Shown here: piece by piece, positions 1 to 6,849 of the stretch
Position numbering within the stretch: position 1 is the stretch's first letter
Layout of the letters: every line of letters starts with the position of its first letter
Assembly: GCA_964605095.1 (NCBI GenBank)
Contig: CAZSBS010000121.1
Coordinates: forward strand, 1-14,234
DNA length: 14,234 nucleotides
From: JAUWQU01 sp964605095
Lineage (GTDB): Bacteria; Planctomycetota; Phycisphaerae; SM23-33
Direction of reading: 5' to 3'
Notes under the pieces: model-generated
Database searches by the model: none
The model's input: only the letters and a program-made list of their open reading frames with translations
Told to the model about the DNA's origin: nothing
Program-made: the position numbers and the translations under genes

Positions 1-1171
1 TGGATCTGGCCTCTTCATCAGTTCTGGCCTTGGCCTTGGCCCTTGCCTCATCGTCGGCTTTGGGGGTCAGCGTCGGTGTTCTCTGCCTGGGCGCCGGGCC
101 GGTGTTTACACGCGGTGTAACCGTTGGCTGCCGCGCCGGCCCGGCTGGACGCTTGGGTCTAACGTCGATCATCCGCCGCGAGGCGTCGGCGGTATGTCCC
201 GGCCGGGCGATGAGCGGGGTTGTCGGCAGGACGGGCCTGGGCTTGGCGGCATCGCGGTCCCAGGACTTAGCGACGGGACCGGCCGTGGGGGTCTTGCTCG
301 TGGCCCGAGTGAAGTCCGGGCCGTGCGTGAACACCATGTCGCGCTGTACGGGTCGCCATGTGTTCCTCTCGTATGTCCAATGCGGGTGCCAGCCCTCGCC
401 CACGCCGACTCTACGGTGGTGCCAGTCGAAGCAGTTGCCCATCCAGCCGCCGATGACCAGCCTGACGCCGAAGGTGATCGGCGCGGGTCTTGCCTGGCTG
501 ACGTATACCACCACCGGGTCGTACACCGGCACGTAGATGATCTGTGGGCTGGGCGGGAGGATTTCGATGTAGTTATCGACGATGATGACCTGCTGCTGTG
601 GCGTGGTCCGGAGCGTCCCAGCCGCGATGGCCCTGCCCCGCAACCGTTGGATGGACCACAGCACGTCGTCCTGTTGGTACAGGAAGGCGGCGCCTACGGC
701 CTGCATCCATTCGGCGTGTTCGGCGAGCATCTGGAGTACGGTCGGGTAGTGCGCCACGGCCTTGACGGACCGATCCCAGGGCCACCGCTCGATCGCCGCG
801 TCGCCGGCCGCCGTGTTGGCCCGCAGCCATTGCCACGCGCGGAGGATCTCGTCGGGGTACGTGCAGGCCGGGAGAATCTCCGCCAGGAGCGAATCCGGGT
901 ACAGGGCGATCGGCGCCAGCAGATCGTCGAGCTGCTCGTCGGCCAGCAGCAGTTGGGCTTGCTGGATGACGCGCGTTTCGGTGTAGGCCGGCCCGGGCGG
1001 CGGCGGGGGCGGCTGAATCCGCGTCACGATCACAGCCGGCGGCGCCGGCGGCGGGGGGCTTGTGCGATATACTCTGACCGTGCTCTGGTCGCGATTGCAC
1101 CCGGCCAATATCGCCCCGGCCGCCACAATCGTCGCCAGGGCCGCGTTGCGAAGTTTTCTTGATGTCGTCAT
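1..1171 (-). CDS. DUF3300 family lipoprotein, partial (3' end beyond left edge)
   Basis: Read on the minus strand from ATG at 1171, the frame stays open for 390 codons to the window edge, so the C terminus is missing. Residues 1-25 form a lipoprotein signal with a lipobox ending ILAGC at Cys25, so an envelope-anchored protein is expected. A Pro-rich linker (about 39-60) precedes the family core at about 76-225: LDDLLAPIALYPDSLLAEIL, then WPWDRSVKAVAHYP, AFLYQQDDVLWSIQRLR and IIYVPVYDPVVVY, which match the DUF3300 pattern as I know it. A Trp/His-rich stretch follows (about 243-272), then a basic Pro/Thr-rich tail ending in an Ala/Lys/Glu/Arg stretch that may be helical. A purine-rich GGGAAAGGG lies upstream of the ATG as possible ribosome site. 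The molecular function of DUF3300 is unknown to me. It is divergent from the HzsA-like gene. Confidence 0.87.
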   Translation of the reverse strand, partial: MTTSRKLRNAALATIVAAGAILAGCNRDQSTVRVYRTSPPPPAPPAVIVTRIQPPPPPPGPAYTETRVIQQAQLLLADEQLDDLLAPIALYPDSLLAEILPACTYPDEILRAWQWLRANTAAGDAAIERWPWDRSVKAVAHYPTVLQMLAEHAEWMQAVGAAFLYQQDDVLWSIQRLRGRAIAAGTLRTTPQQQVIIVDNYIEILPPSPQIIYVPVYDPVVVYVSQARPAPITFGVRLVIGGWMGNCFDWHHRRVGVGEGWHPHWTYERNTWRPVQRDMVFTHGPDFTRATSKTPTAGPVAKSWDRDAAKPRPVLPTTPLIARPGHTADASRRMIDVRPKRPAGPARQPTVTPRVNTGPAPRQRTPTLTPKADDEARAKAKARTDEEARS

Positions 1172-1288
1172 GTTGTCGCCCTTTCCCAATTCCCAATGGA
1201 CCGTCAGTGCTCTAGTGGGCTGATGTTATCATGTTATGCTCATAGACACCCGCGGGCGGGGCGGGTTAGCGGTTTTTGAACCGTGTAG

Positions 1289-1303
1289 TTGCGGAATCCG
1301 CAA
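1289..1303. promoter_or_regulatory. 15-nt dyad TTGCGGAATCCGCAA, possible operator
   Basis: Seven-base arms TTGCGGA and TCCGCAA are perfect inverted complements around one central A. It lies 5 nt after another dyad (CGGTT/AACCG, 1270-1283), in the spacer between divergent genes and upstream of the promoter candidate at 1425. The size and symmetry suit a dimeric regulator; this is inference only. Confidence 0.3.
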
Positions 1304-1424
1304 TGGCATCCGTTCGCGGCGAACCGGCGTGTGGCTTCCGGCCGATTCGGTCCCTAAGGAACCTCATCAGCCGGCATTCCGAGACGAGTTGCCAAAACGA
1401 ACTGCCCGGGCGACTGTCCCGGCC

Positions 1425-1453
1425 TTGCCGGGCCTGGGGCGTGTTCATAGAAT
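1425..1453 (+). promoter_or_regulatory. sigma70-type promoter candidate for HzsA-like gene
   Basis: TTGCCG (1425-1430) and TAGAAT (1448-1453) are separated by exactly 17 nt, with transcription expected to start near 1460, giving a leader of about 55 nt before the ATG at 1517. Confidence 0.5.
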
Positions 1454-1516
1454 GGAGATTATCCTGAGCATTTAGACGCCGCCCGTTTCAAGCGGCGAGT
1501 TGAAGGAGAAGGACGG

Positions 1517-3814
1517 ATGGCCTATCGAGAAAAGGCATCGTGCGTGGCGCTGGTGTTGGCGGCGTTGTGGGGCGGCTATGCCATGGCGGCCGAGGGGCTT
1601 GCCCCGAGCCGCGTCGAGGGTTTCGTTAAGGACTCGCCGGCGCTGAAGAACCCGCTGATGGACTTCGACAAGCTGGTCTTCATCCGCCGCTACACGTACA
1701 GCTCCAATCACTACTACACCGAGTACATCAACGCCCGCTGGACGCCTGGCGGCGGGCTTTGCGTGCTGGACCTCAAGACCGGCGCGGTCCGCGAACTCGC
1801 CCCGCAGCTAAAGGACGGCGTGTTCATGCGGTTCGACGTGTCGTTTGACGCGAAGAAAGTGGTCTTCGACTGGAAATGCGACGCCCAGGAAGGCTACCGC
1901 ATCTACGAGGTAAACGTCGACGGCACTGGCCTGCGCCAGATCACCTTCCCACCTGCAAACGAGAAGCAGGTCCAGAAGAGCTACCGCGTCGCCGCGCATT
2001 ACCACCACGGCTCCGACGACATGCACCCGTGCTATCTGCCCGACGGCGGGATTGCGTTCGCCTCGACCCGCTGCCAGTACGGCATACTCTGCGACGCGCC
2101 GGACGACTTCACCACGACGTTGATCTACCGCATGGACGCCGATGGCAAGAACATGCGAAAGCTATCCAACAACTCCGTCAGCGAGGCCTCGCCGGTGGTC
2201 CTGCCGGATGGGCGAATCATGTACACGCGGTGGGAGTACGTCGACAAGGGCGCCGTCAGCGTGAAGTGCCTCTGGGCAATGAACCCGGACGGCAGTTGCT
2301 CGTCGGAGATTTACGCCAACGACATCTCCCTGCCGCCGACGTTCATCTACGCCAGGCCGATCCCCGGCGTGGTAAACCAGTTCGTCACCATGGGCACGCC
2401 GCACTGCCCGCAGAATGGCGTGGGCACGGTCATCCGCCTGGACATGAACCGCAACATCCGCACCCGCGAGCCGATGACGTACATGACGCCCTACGTGGAC
2501 ATCCGGGCCGAGGGCGGGTTCTCGTTCATGGGCGAGGATGGCAGATGGCGCGGCGACGGCGGCGGCAGGGGGCCGCTGTTCCGCGACCCGTACCCGCTTT
2601 CGGACAAGTATTTCCTCGTAGCCCACAAGCCGGCCGGGCCGGGATGGACGGACCCCAAGGCCTACGGCCTGTACATGCTGGACGAGACCGGTAAGGTCGA
2701 GCTTATCTACCAGGACCCCGAGATGTCGTCCTGGGAGCCGTTCCCGCTTCGGCCCCGGCCCGTCCCGCCTGTAATCCAGACCGCCCGCGACGAGGCTCTC
2801 GCCGCACAAAACCTCGCCCGCTGCGTCGTCGCCGACGTCTACCACGGACTTGAGGATGTCCCGCGAGGTTCCATCAAGTACATTCGAGTGCTCGAGCAGA
2901 TTCCCCGACCCTGGGCAGCCCAGCGCCGATGGGGCGGCGACGAGTACGACCAGCAGCACGCCTGCATCACCAAGGACACACACCTTGGCCTGAAGGTCCA
3001 GCACGGCGTGGTGCCCGTCGATGCCGACGGCTCAGCCCAGTTCCTCGTCCCGGCCAAGGGCAACATCATATTGCAGGTCCTCGATGAGAATTACATGGCC
3101 GTGCAGACCGAGCGGACGTTCGTCGACTACATGCCGGGCGAGAGCCGGTCATGTGTGGGCTGTCACGAGACTCCCGAGAGCCTCTCGACCGCGACACCGG
3201 GCGGCAAGCTGATGGCCTTGCAGCGGGCGGCGTCTATTCCCGGCCCGCAGATCGGCGAGAAGAGCGGGCAGCGCCCGCTGAACTACATCACCGACGTCCA
3301 GCCGGTTCTGGACAAGTATTGCGTGCGATGCCATAGCGGCAAGGAGCCCAAGGCCGGCATGGACCTCAGCGGCGAACTGACGGACCTTTGGTGCAAGTCG
3401 TACGTCAGCCTGGTGCCGGAGCGGCGGCGCGGCCCGTACTTCGACCGCGGCGTGCTTGGGCCTGTCATCGGCGAGAACCACCCCAAGACGGGCAACGTGC
3501 ATTACCTGCCCGCCAAGTCGCTCGGCTCGCACGCCAGCGTGCTGGTGGCCATGCTGTCCAAGGGCAAGGTGACGCTGGCGGACCCAAAGGCGGCCGAGAG
3601 GGCGGCAAAACTGGCCGAGCGGCACAAGGCGATCAACCTCAAGCCGGAAGAGTTGCTTAAGATAACCAACTGGGTGGACACCAACGCCCAGTACTACGGC
3701 TCGTGGTGGGGCCGGCGAAACCTTCAGTACAAGGACCACCCCAACTTCCGCCCGGTGCCGACCTTCGCCGCCGCCGTCAGCATGACCAGCCCGATCCCGG
3801 AGGACAAGCGGTAG
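1517..3814 (+). CDS. secreted HzsA-like di-haem cytochrome c protein with beta-propeller
   Basis: 765 aa. Start ATG 1517 follows GAAGGAG (1502-1508, 8-nt spacing). A signal peptide (about 1-25, possible cleavage after AMA) predicts export. Residues about 50-400 hold TolB/PD40-like propeller blades, for example DDMHPCYLPDGGIAFAS, SPVVLPDGRIMYTRWEYVD and IYRMDADGKNMRKLS. Two CxxCH haem sites follow: C546-V-G-C549-H550 and C602-V-R-C605-H606. The C terminus carries NWVDTNAQYYGSWWGRRN. This architecture matches the alpha subunit of anammox hydrazine synthase and its many planctomycete relatives. As I recall, the catalytic haem of true HzsA uses a Tyr four residues after the CxxCH His; here that residue is E554, and no hydrazine-synthase beta/gamma genes are adjacent. 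I therefore infer periplasmic electron transfer or an unknown redox activity, not hydrazine synthesis. It appears monocistronic, 103 nt before the next gene. Confidence 0.85.
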   Translation: MAYREKASCVALVLAALWGGYAMAAEGLAPSRVEGFVKDSPALKNPLMDFDKLVFIRRYTYSSNHYYTEYINARWTPGGGLCVLDLKTGAVRELAPQLKDGVFMRFDVSFDAKKVVFDWKCDAQEGYRIYEVNVDGTGLRQITFPPANEKQVQKSYRVAAHYHHGSDDMHPCYLPDGGIAFASTRCQYGILCDAPDDFTTTLIYRMDADGKNMRKLSNNSVSEASPVVLPDGRIMYTRWEYVDKGAVSVKCLWAMNPDGSCSSEIYANDISLPPTFIYARPIPGVVNQFVTMGTPHCPQNGVGTVIRLDMNRNIRTREPMTYMTPYVDIRAEGGFSFMGEDGRWRGDGGGRGPLFRDPYPLSDKYFLVAHKPAGPGWTDPKAYGLYMLDETGKVELIYQDPEMSSWEPFPLRPRPVPPVIQTARDEALAAQNLARCVVADVYHGLEDVPRGSIKYIRVLEQIPRPWAAQRRWGGDEYDQQHACITKDTHLGLKVQHGVVPVDADGSAQFLVPAKGNIILQVLDENYMAVQTERTFVDYMPGESRSCVGCHETPESLSTATPGGKLMALQRAASIPGPQIGEKSGQRPLNYITDVQPVLDKYCVRCHSGKEPKAGMDLSGELTDLWCKSYVSLVPERRRGPYFDRGVLGPVIGENHPKTGNVHYLPAKSLGSHASVLVAMLSKGKVTLADPKAAERAAKLAERHKAINLKPEELLKITNWVDTNAQYYGSWWGRRNLQYKDHPNFRPVPTFAAAVSMTSPIPEDKR

Positions 3815-3877
3815 AACATCAGCCCGGCGGGCCGGGAAGCCGCGGGAAAAGAAGAAGATAACCAGGCGGATCGTCTG

Positions 3878-3883
3878 TATACT
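3878..3883 (+). promoter_or_regulatory. -10 candidate TATACT upstream of tandem CsrA gene
   Basis: TATACT lies 34 nt upstream of the ATG at 3918. No good -35 hexamer is seen 16-18 nt further upstream, so this is a weak call. It would place the start of transcription near 3890, just before the ribosome site. Confidence 0.3.
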
Positions 3884-3902
3884 CGCGGCAGAAGTGCCAT
3901 TC

Positions 3903-3907
3903 GGAGG
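3903..3907 (+). promoter_or_regulatory. ribosome binding site GGAGG that fixes the CsrA-like start
   Basis: GGAGG is 10 nt from ATG 3918. An in-frame ATG at 3894 lies upstream of it and has no such site, and the CsrA homology begins exactly at 3918 with MLVLTRG. Confidence 0.7.
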
Positions 3908-3917
3908 CAGGACGCTG

Positions 3918-4325
3918 ATGCTGGTTTTGACACGTGGTAAAGACACGGTCGTCCACATAGGCGGCGACATCGCCGTCATTGTGCGGAATCTGACCCCCGG
4001 CCAGGTCGTCATTCAGATTGATTGCCCGTCGGCACTGATGCTCAAGACCGCGGCGGGCGTGGGCGCCGGCTCGCCGGTGAACGCGGGCGCCGACAACGGC
4101 ATCACGCCATCAGGCCCGGCCAGGTCCAGGGCGTCGGTTGTCATGGGGGTGGAAGATGTCGTCTGTATCGGCGATGATGTCTCGGTCAAGGTTGTTGCGT
4201 TGTTGCCGCTCGGCGGGTTTCCCAACAGGGTTCGTCTCGGGTTTACGGCGCCGCGGGAGCTTAGTATTTCGCGGAGCGACTCCCTGCGCAATGAAGGGCC
4301 CGGTGGCCCGGAAGGTGATTCATGA
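3918..4325 (+). CDS. tandem CsrA-domain protein (two CsrA units in one chain)
   Basis: 135 aa, about twice the 61 aa of E. coli CsrA. Unit 1 (1-48) aligns to CsrA without gaps: MLVLTRGKDTVVHIGGDIAV, then VVIQIDCPSALMLKT. A Gly/Ala/Pro-rich linker (about 46-71) leads to unit 2 (about 72-126): VVCIGDDVSVKVVALL, NRVRLGFTAPRELSISR, with a 5-residue insertion in the loop near CsrA residues 26-29. The established RNA-contact residues of CsrA are L4 and R6 in strand 1 and R44 in strand 5. Unit 1 keeps L4 and R6 but has T44 in place of R44; unit 2 keeps the strand-5 Arg (R119) but has M76 in place of R6. A single-chain, single-site RNA-binding protein is inferred. The stop overlaps the next ATG as ATGA, implying translational coupling. 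Unit identity is clear by eye; activity is untested. Confidence 0.82.
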   Translation: MLVLTRGKDTVVHIGGDIAVIVRNLTPGQVVIQIDCPSALMLKTAAGVGAGSPVNAGADNGITPSGPARSRASVVMGVEDVVCIGDDVSVKVVALLPLGGFPNRVRLGFTAPRELSISRSDSLRNEGPGGPEGDS

Positions 4326-4822
4326 ACGCACTGATCATATACCACACGATAACCGGACATAGCCGGCGCGCCGCCGAGGATGTGGCCGAGGGCTTGGCGG
4401 GTGAGGGCGTGACGGCCCGGCTGCTGCTTGCCCGTGAGATGTCGCGGTGGGACGTGGCCGGCCTGGACATCGTTGTGGTCGGCAGCCCGTGTCACGCGGG
4501 ATCGCTGGCGATCCGGGCCGGGGTGGCTGGGCCTATCCTCGGGGTCCTCAACAAGCTGGCCGACTCGACTCTGGCGGGCATGGTCGCCGGGGCGTTCGCG
4601 GTAAACTCCGCCTACGGCGGGCACCGGACTCTCCAGGCCATCGAGAACTGCCTCCGGGCGGCCGGGGCAACAGTACCCCATGTTGGCGTTGTGGTGAAAG
4701 CGGGCGTGCCCTTCAGCCTCTTCACCGGGCCAAAGGCCTCCGACAAGAGCCGCGATGAACTGCGCCAGCTAGGCCGTACACTGGCCCAGGCCGCCAAGGA
4801 AGGCCGCCTCGCAACCCCTTGA
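4322..4822 (+). CDS. flavodoxin-fold protein (FMN-binding flavodoxin-like)
   Basis: 166 aa. It starts at the ATG that overlaps the CsrA-like stop by 4 bp. The N terminus NALIIYHTITGHSRRAAEDV shows the first beta strand and a phosphate-binding loop T9-x-T11-G12-x-S14, as used for the FMN phosphate in flavodoxins. Strand 3 is IVVVGSPCHAG and a further loop is FAVNSAYGGHRTLQAIE, consistent with the isoalloxazine-binding segments. Length is normal for a short-chain flavodoxin. It is probably a cytosolic electron carrier or a flavodoxin-like reductase domain; the partner is unknown. Pairing with a CsrA-like gene is unusual and gives no obvious pathway. The stop codon lies in the loop of a small hairpin (4812-4831). 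Confidence 0.75.
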   Translation: MNALIIYHTITGHSRRAAEDVAEGLAGEGVTARLLLAREMSRWDVAGLDIVVVGSPCHAGSLAIRAGVAGPILGVLNKLADSTLAGMVAGAFAVNSAYGGHRTLQAIENCLRAAGATVPHVGVVVKAGVPFSLFTGPKASDKSRDELRQLGRTLAQAAKEGRLATP

Positions 4823-4831
4823 CGGGGGTTG
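4812..4831 (+). terminator. hairpin over the flavodoxin stop codon
   Basis: CAACCCC (4812-4818) pairs with GGGGTTG (4825-4831), and the TGA stop sits in the 6-nt loop. No long T run follows, so it may be a weak terminator or an mRNA 3' stabilising element. Confidence 0.35.
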
Positions 4832-5142
4832 TTAAGACCCGGCCGGGCGTGCGGCGTTGGAGGCGAGGTGTCCCATTGGCGCAGGGGTTGATTGGCGGGT
4901 TTACGACCCGCGTCGATATCGTCGTTTGTCCAGCCGTTGTCATTTCCATGCCGGTGGCCCCTGCGGGGGCCCGGAGGTTCCCTTGTTGACGGATCCAGCC
5001 TCCGCCTCGGTGGAGGCTTTTCTTAGCTCGTCTTGGTGCTATCTCTGCGTGGGGCGGGCGACAAGGGCAAAATGACGGCCAGGGCCGCTGACGATAACAA
5101 AAGATGGTCATGCGCCATCGGTCGCACACGGAAGTATGGGTA
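4823..5142. other. intergenic spacer, 320 bp, with hairpins and a terminator
   Basis: No gene recognised. The stretch contains a GC-rich hairpin GGCCCC-TGCG-GGGGCC (4956-4971, with flanking CCG/CGG pairing) and an intrinsic terminator (4997-5024). Short open frames here lack family character. It ends at the promoter of the DksA-like gene. Confidence 0.65.
4997..5024 (+). terminator. rho-independent terminator
   Basis: AGCCTCC (4997-5003) and GGAGGCT (5012-5018) form a 7-bp stem with an 8-nt loop, followed by TTTCTT (5019-5024). The T run is on the plus strand only, so it would end transcripts from the CsrA-like/flavodoxin unit, about 175 nt after its last stop. Confidence 0.7.
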
Positions 5143-5171
5143 TTGACAGTCGCCGCCGGTGTTCCTATACT
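5143..5171 (+). promoter_or_regulatory. near-consensus sigma70 promoter for DksA-like/lspA operon
   Basis: TTGACA (5143-5148, perfect -35) and TATACT (5166-5171) are 17 nt apart. This is the strongest promoter in the window. Transcription should start near 5178, leaving a leader of about 78 nt. It also rules out the upstream in-frame ATG at 5136 as a start. Confidence 0.85.
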
Positions 5172-5255
5172 TGCCGGCTTGTATTTGGGCCGTTAGACTG
5201 CGGTGGCATAGGTGTCGCCGCGCGGGCTATGGAGAAGCGGAAAGGATTTTACTCA

Positions 5256-6122
5256 GTGGCCAAGAAAGTAAGTCCCCGGAAATCCGCAATTGGCAAGGCT
5301 GGCAAGGGCAGCAAGGCTGCCAAGGCCTCGGCCGGCGGCGCGTCAGGCGCCGGCAGGAAGGCTGGCAGAAAAGCTGCCGTAAAGCCAGTCGCCAAAGGCG
5401 CTAAGGGCGTTAAGGGCGTTAAGGGCACCAAGGGTGCCGCAAGCATCAGGTCGGCCCGCAAGAGTGCCGCCAAGAGCCCCGCCAAGGCCGCCAAGAGCCC
5501 CACCAAGGCCGCCAAGGGCCTCGCCAAGTCCGCCAAGTCCGGGAAACCCGCCGGGCAGACGCCAGCCAAGTCCCCACCGGCAGGCAAGTCCGACCGGGCA
5601 GTTCGTCCGCCGCTGACGAGGGAGGAACTCAAGGGGTTTCGGCAGTTGCTCCTGGCAAAGAGGCGAGAACTGGTCGGCGACATGACCGGCATCGAGGCAG
5701 AAGCACTCGGCGCCGACCGCCAGGAGTCCAAGGGGGACATTTCTGACCACCCGGCCGATGCTGGGACCGACAACTTCGAGCAGGAGTTCTCGCTGGGCTT
5801 GCTCGAGAGCGAGCGGAAAATACTGGCTGAGATAGATCAGGCGCTTACTCGCGTAGAGAATGGCACTTACGGCGTTTGCCTGGGTACGGGCAGGCCGATC
5901 TGCAAGGCCAGGATGGTGGCCAGGCCATGGGCGCCATACAGCATCGAGTACGCCCGAATGGTCGAAAAGGGCCTCGTCCGGGCCGGCGATAAGATCGCTA
6001 CGGATGCCGAGCCGGATGAAGAGGACGAGGAGGCCGAGGCCGACGGCGAAGTCGAGGCGGATTACGAGCCCGAAGACCGCGAAGCAGACCATGACGATGA
6101 AGAAACAAGTTACGGCGAGTAG
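5256..6122 (+). CDS. TraR/DksA-like protein with H1-like basic tail and acidic C terminus
   Basis: 288 aa from GTG 5256, preceded by GGAAAGGA (5239-5246, 9-nt spacing); upstream in-frame ATGs at 5136 and 5229 lie before the promoter or lack a ribosome site. Residues 2-118 are Lys/Ala/Gly/Ser/Pro-rich with GVKGVKG and AKSPAKA-type repeats, like bacterial histone-H1-like tails. Residues about 120-240 are the DksA-like part: a helical segment, DISDHPADAGTDNFEQEF at the coiled-coil tip region, LLESERKILAEIDQAL and NGTYGVC. The usual four zinc cysteines are mostly gone: C208 remains, T211 replaces the second, S229 and Y232 replace the last pair, and C216 is extra. Residues 250-288 are strongly acidic. 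DksA-family proteins act on RNA polymerase; whether this one does, or mainly binds DNA through its tail, is inference. It is 39 nt upstream of lspA. Confidence 0.8.
   Translation: MAKKVSPRKSAIGKAGKGSKAAKASAGGASGAGRKAGRKAAVKPVAKGAKGVKGVKGTKGAASIRSARKSAAKSPAKAAKSPTKAAKGLAKSAKSGKPAGQTPAKSPPAGKSDRAVRPPLTREELKGFRQLLLAKRRELVGDMTGIEAEALGADRQESKGDISDHPADAGTDNFEQEFSLGLLESERKILAEIDQALTRVENGTYGVCLGTGRPICKARMVARPWAPYSIEYARMVEKGLVRAGDKIATDAEPDEEDEEAEADGEVEADYEPEDREADHDDEETSYGE
5397..5438 (+). repeat. 9-bp coding repeat (Gly-x-Lys)
   Basis: Four successive 9-bp units of the form GGCGTTAAG, the first and last diverged, encode GAK-GVK-GVK-GTK followed by GA inside the basic tail. Likely a slippage-prone tract. 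Confidence 0.7.
5469..5531 (+). repeat. three tandem 21-bp coding repeats
   Basis: Units 5469-5489, 5490-5510 and 5511-5531 encode AKSPAKA, AKSPTKA and AKGLAKS. The first two differ at one base. They form the core of the H1-like tail. Confidence 0.8.
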
Positions 6123-6161
6123 GGTGGTTTTTCGGCTTTTCGTCGGATAGGGTGATCTATC

Positions 6162-6842
6162 TTGGCCGGTACCGGCAAAGACCAATTCGACCCACACAAG
6201 AACCCCGGCCCCGGCAGGCTTGCTTGGCGCAGCGCCGTGGCCGTGACTGTTTTCCTCGCCATCACGATTGTCGCCCTGACGGCCGACCTGTGGTCCAAGC
6301 ACGCGGTTTTCTCTTTGCTCCTGTCGGACCCCAATGTTCCGATCCGCGTGCAGGCGATCAAGATGGAGCATGGCCAGGATTTGGATTCCCACGACGTTCT
6401 CAAGGCATTGGATCTTCACCGGCAAGTCGGCGCGGGGTTGCGGCTGTCGCTTTCTACAAATCCCGGGGTGGTTTTCGGCCTGCCGATGCCGCCGCTGGTA
6501 GTGGCGGTAGCTACCGCACTTACGATTCTGATGGTCGGCTGGTTCTTCGCGGTTTCCTCCGCTAAAGCCCGCTGGACGCATGTCGCCATGGCACTGATCC
6601 TCGCCGGGGCGCTGGGCAATTTCTACGACCGGATGATCGCCGGCATCAGCATTCCGAACCTCTCGAAACCTATCGTCGGGCAAGTGCGGGACTTCCTGGA
6701 CTTCTCCCAGGCCAATGTGATGGGCTTGAACTACCCGTACATCTTCAACGTCGCCGACGTCTGGCTGGTCATCGGGGTGGGCATACTCCTGCTGCACTGG
6801 GTCTTCGCCGGGCGCACAGCCCCCAAGCCCGCCGAAAAGTAG
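6162..6842 (+). CDS. lspA: lipoprotein signal peptidase (signal peptidase II)
   Basis: 226 aa from TTG 6162, with GGGTGA about 7 nt upstream. Signal peptidase II is an inner-membrane aspartic protease that removes the signal peptide of diacylglyceryl-modified prolipoproteins. The family marks are present: helix 1 with TADLWSKHAVF (D42, K46), STNPGVVFGL (N100), GNFYDRM with catalytic D156, and FNVADVWLVIGV with catalytic D199. About four hydrophobic segments are visible (about 24-42, 111-130, 139-153, 196-215). It is longer than the usual 160-170 aa because of a hydrophilic insertion at about 52-92 between helix 1 and the Asn motif, plus a short N-terminal extension. It is likely cotranscribed with the DksA-like gene. 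The DUF3300 lipoprotein at the left edge would be a client in principle. Confidence 0.93.
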   Translation: MAGTGKDQFDPHKNPGPGRLAWRSAVAVTVFLAITIVALTADLWSKHAVFSLLLSDPNVPIRVQAIKMEHGQDLDSHDVLKALDLHRQVGAGLRLSLSTNPGVVFGLPMPPLVVAVATALTILMVGWFFAVSSAKARWTHVAMALILAGALGNFYDRMIAGISIPNLSKPIVGQVRDFLDFSQANVMGLNYPYIFNVADVWLVIGVGILLLHWVFAGRTAPKPAEK

Positions 6843-6849
6843 CCGACAA

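Larger units (their letters stand above)
1172..1516. other. divergent intergenic spacer, 345 bp
   Basis: No convincing gene. It separates the minus-strand DUF3300 gene from the plus-strand HzsA-like gene. It holds a small hairpin CGGTTTTTGAACCG (1270-1283), a 15-nt dyad (1289-1303) and a promoter candidate for the rightward gene (1425-1453). Short open frames here have no recognisable protein character. Confidence 0.7.

Noticed and set aside
194..1162. Long plus-strand open frame and a minus-strand frame at 573-1196 over the left edge
   Set aside because: Both are out-of-frame shadows of the minus-strand DUF3300 gene, which has a lipobox, family motifs and a ribosome site; the shadows are Arg/Gly/Pro strings.
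3149..4012. 287-aa minus-strand open frame across the HzsA-like 3' end
   Set aside because: Antisense to the second haem region and to the CsrA-like start; no family features.
4859..5014. Several GGA motifs between the CsrA-like unit and its terminator, as in a CsrB-type decoy RNA
   Set aside because: Only about four GGAs in 160 nt, near chance for this composition, and they are not presented in hairpin loops.
5136..5255. Upstream in-frame ATG extension of the DksA-like protein
   Set aside because: The ATG at 5136 lies before the -35 hexamer of the near-consensus promoter, and the ATG at 5229 has no ribosome site; GTG 5256 has GGAAAGGA in front.
5343..6797. 484-aa minus-strand open frame
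   Set aside because: It lies antisense to the DksA-like gene and lspA, both with clear motifs and promoter; high GC creates the long antisense frame.
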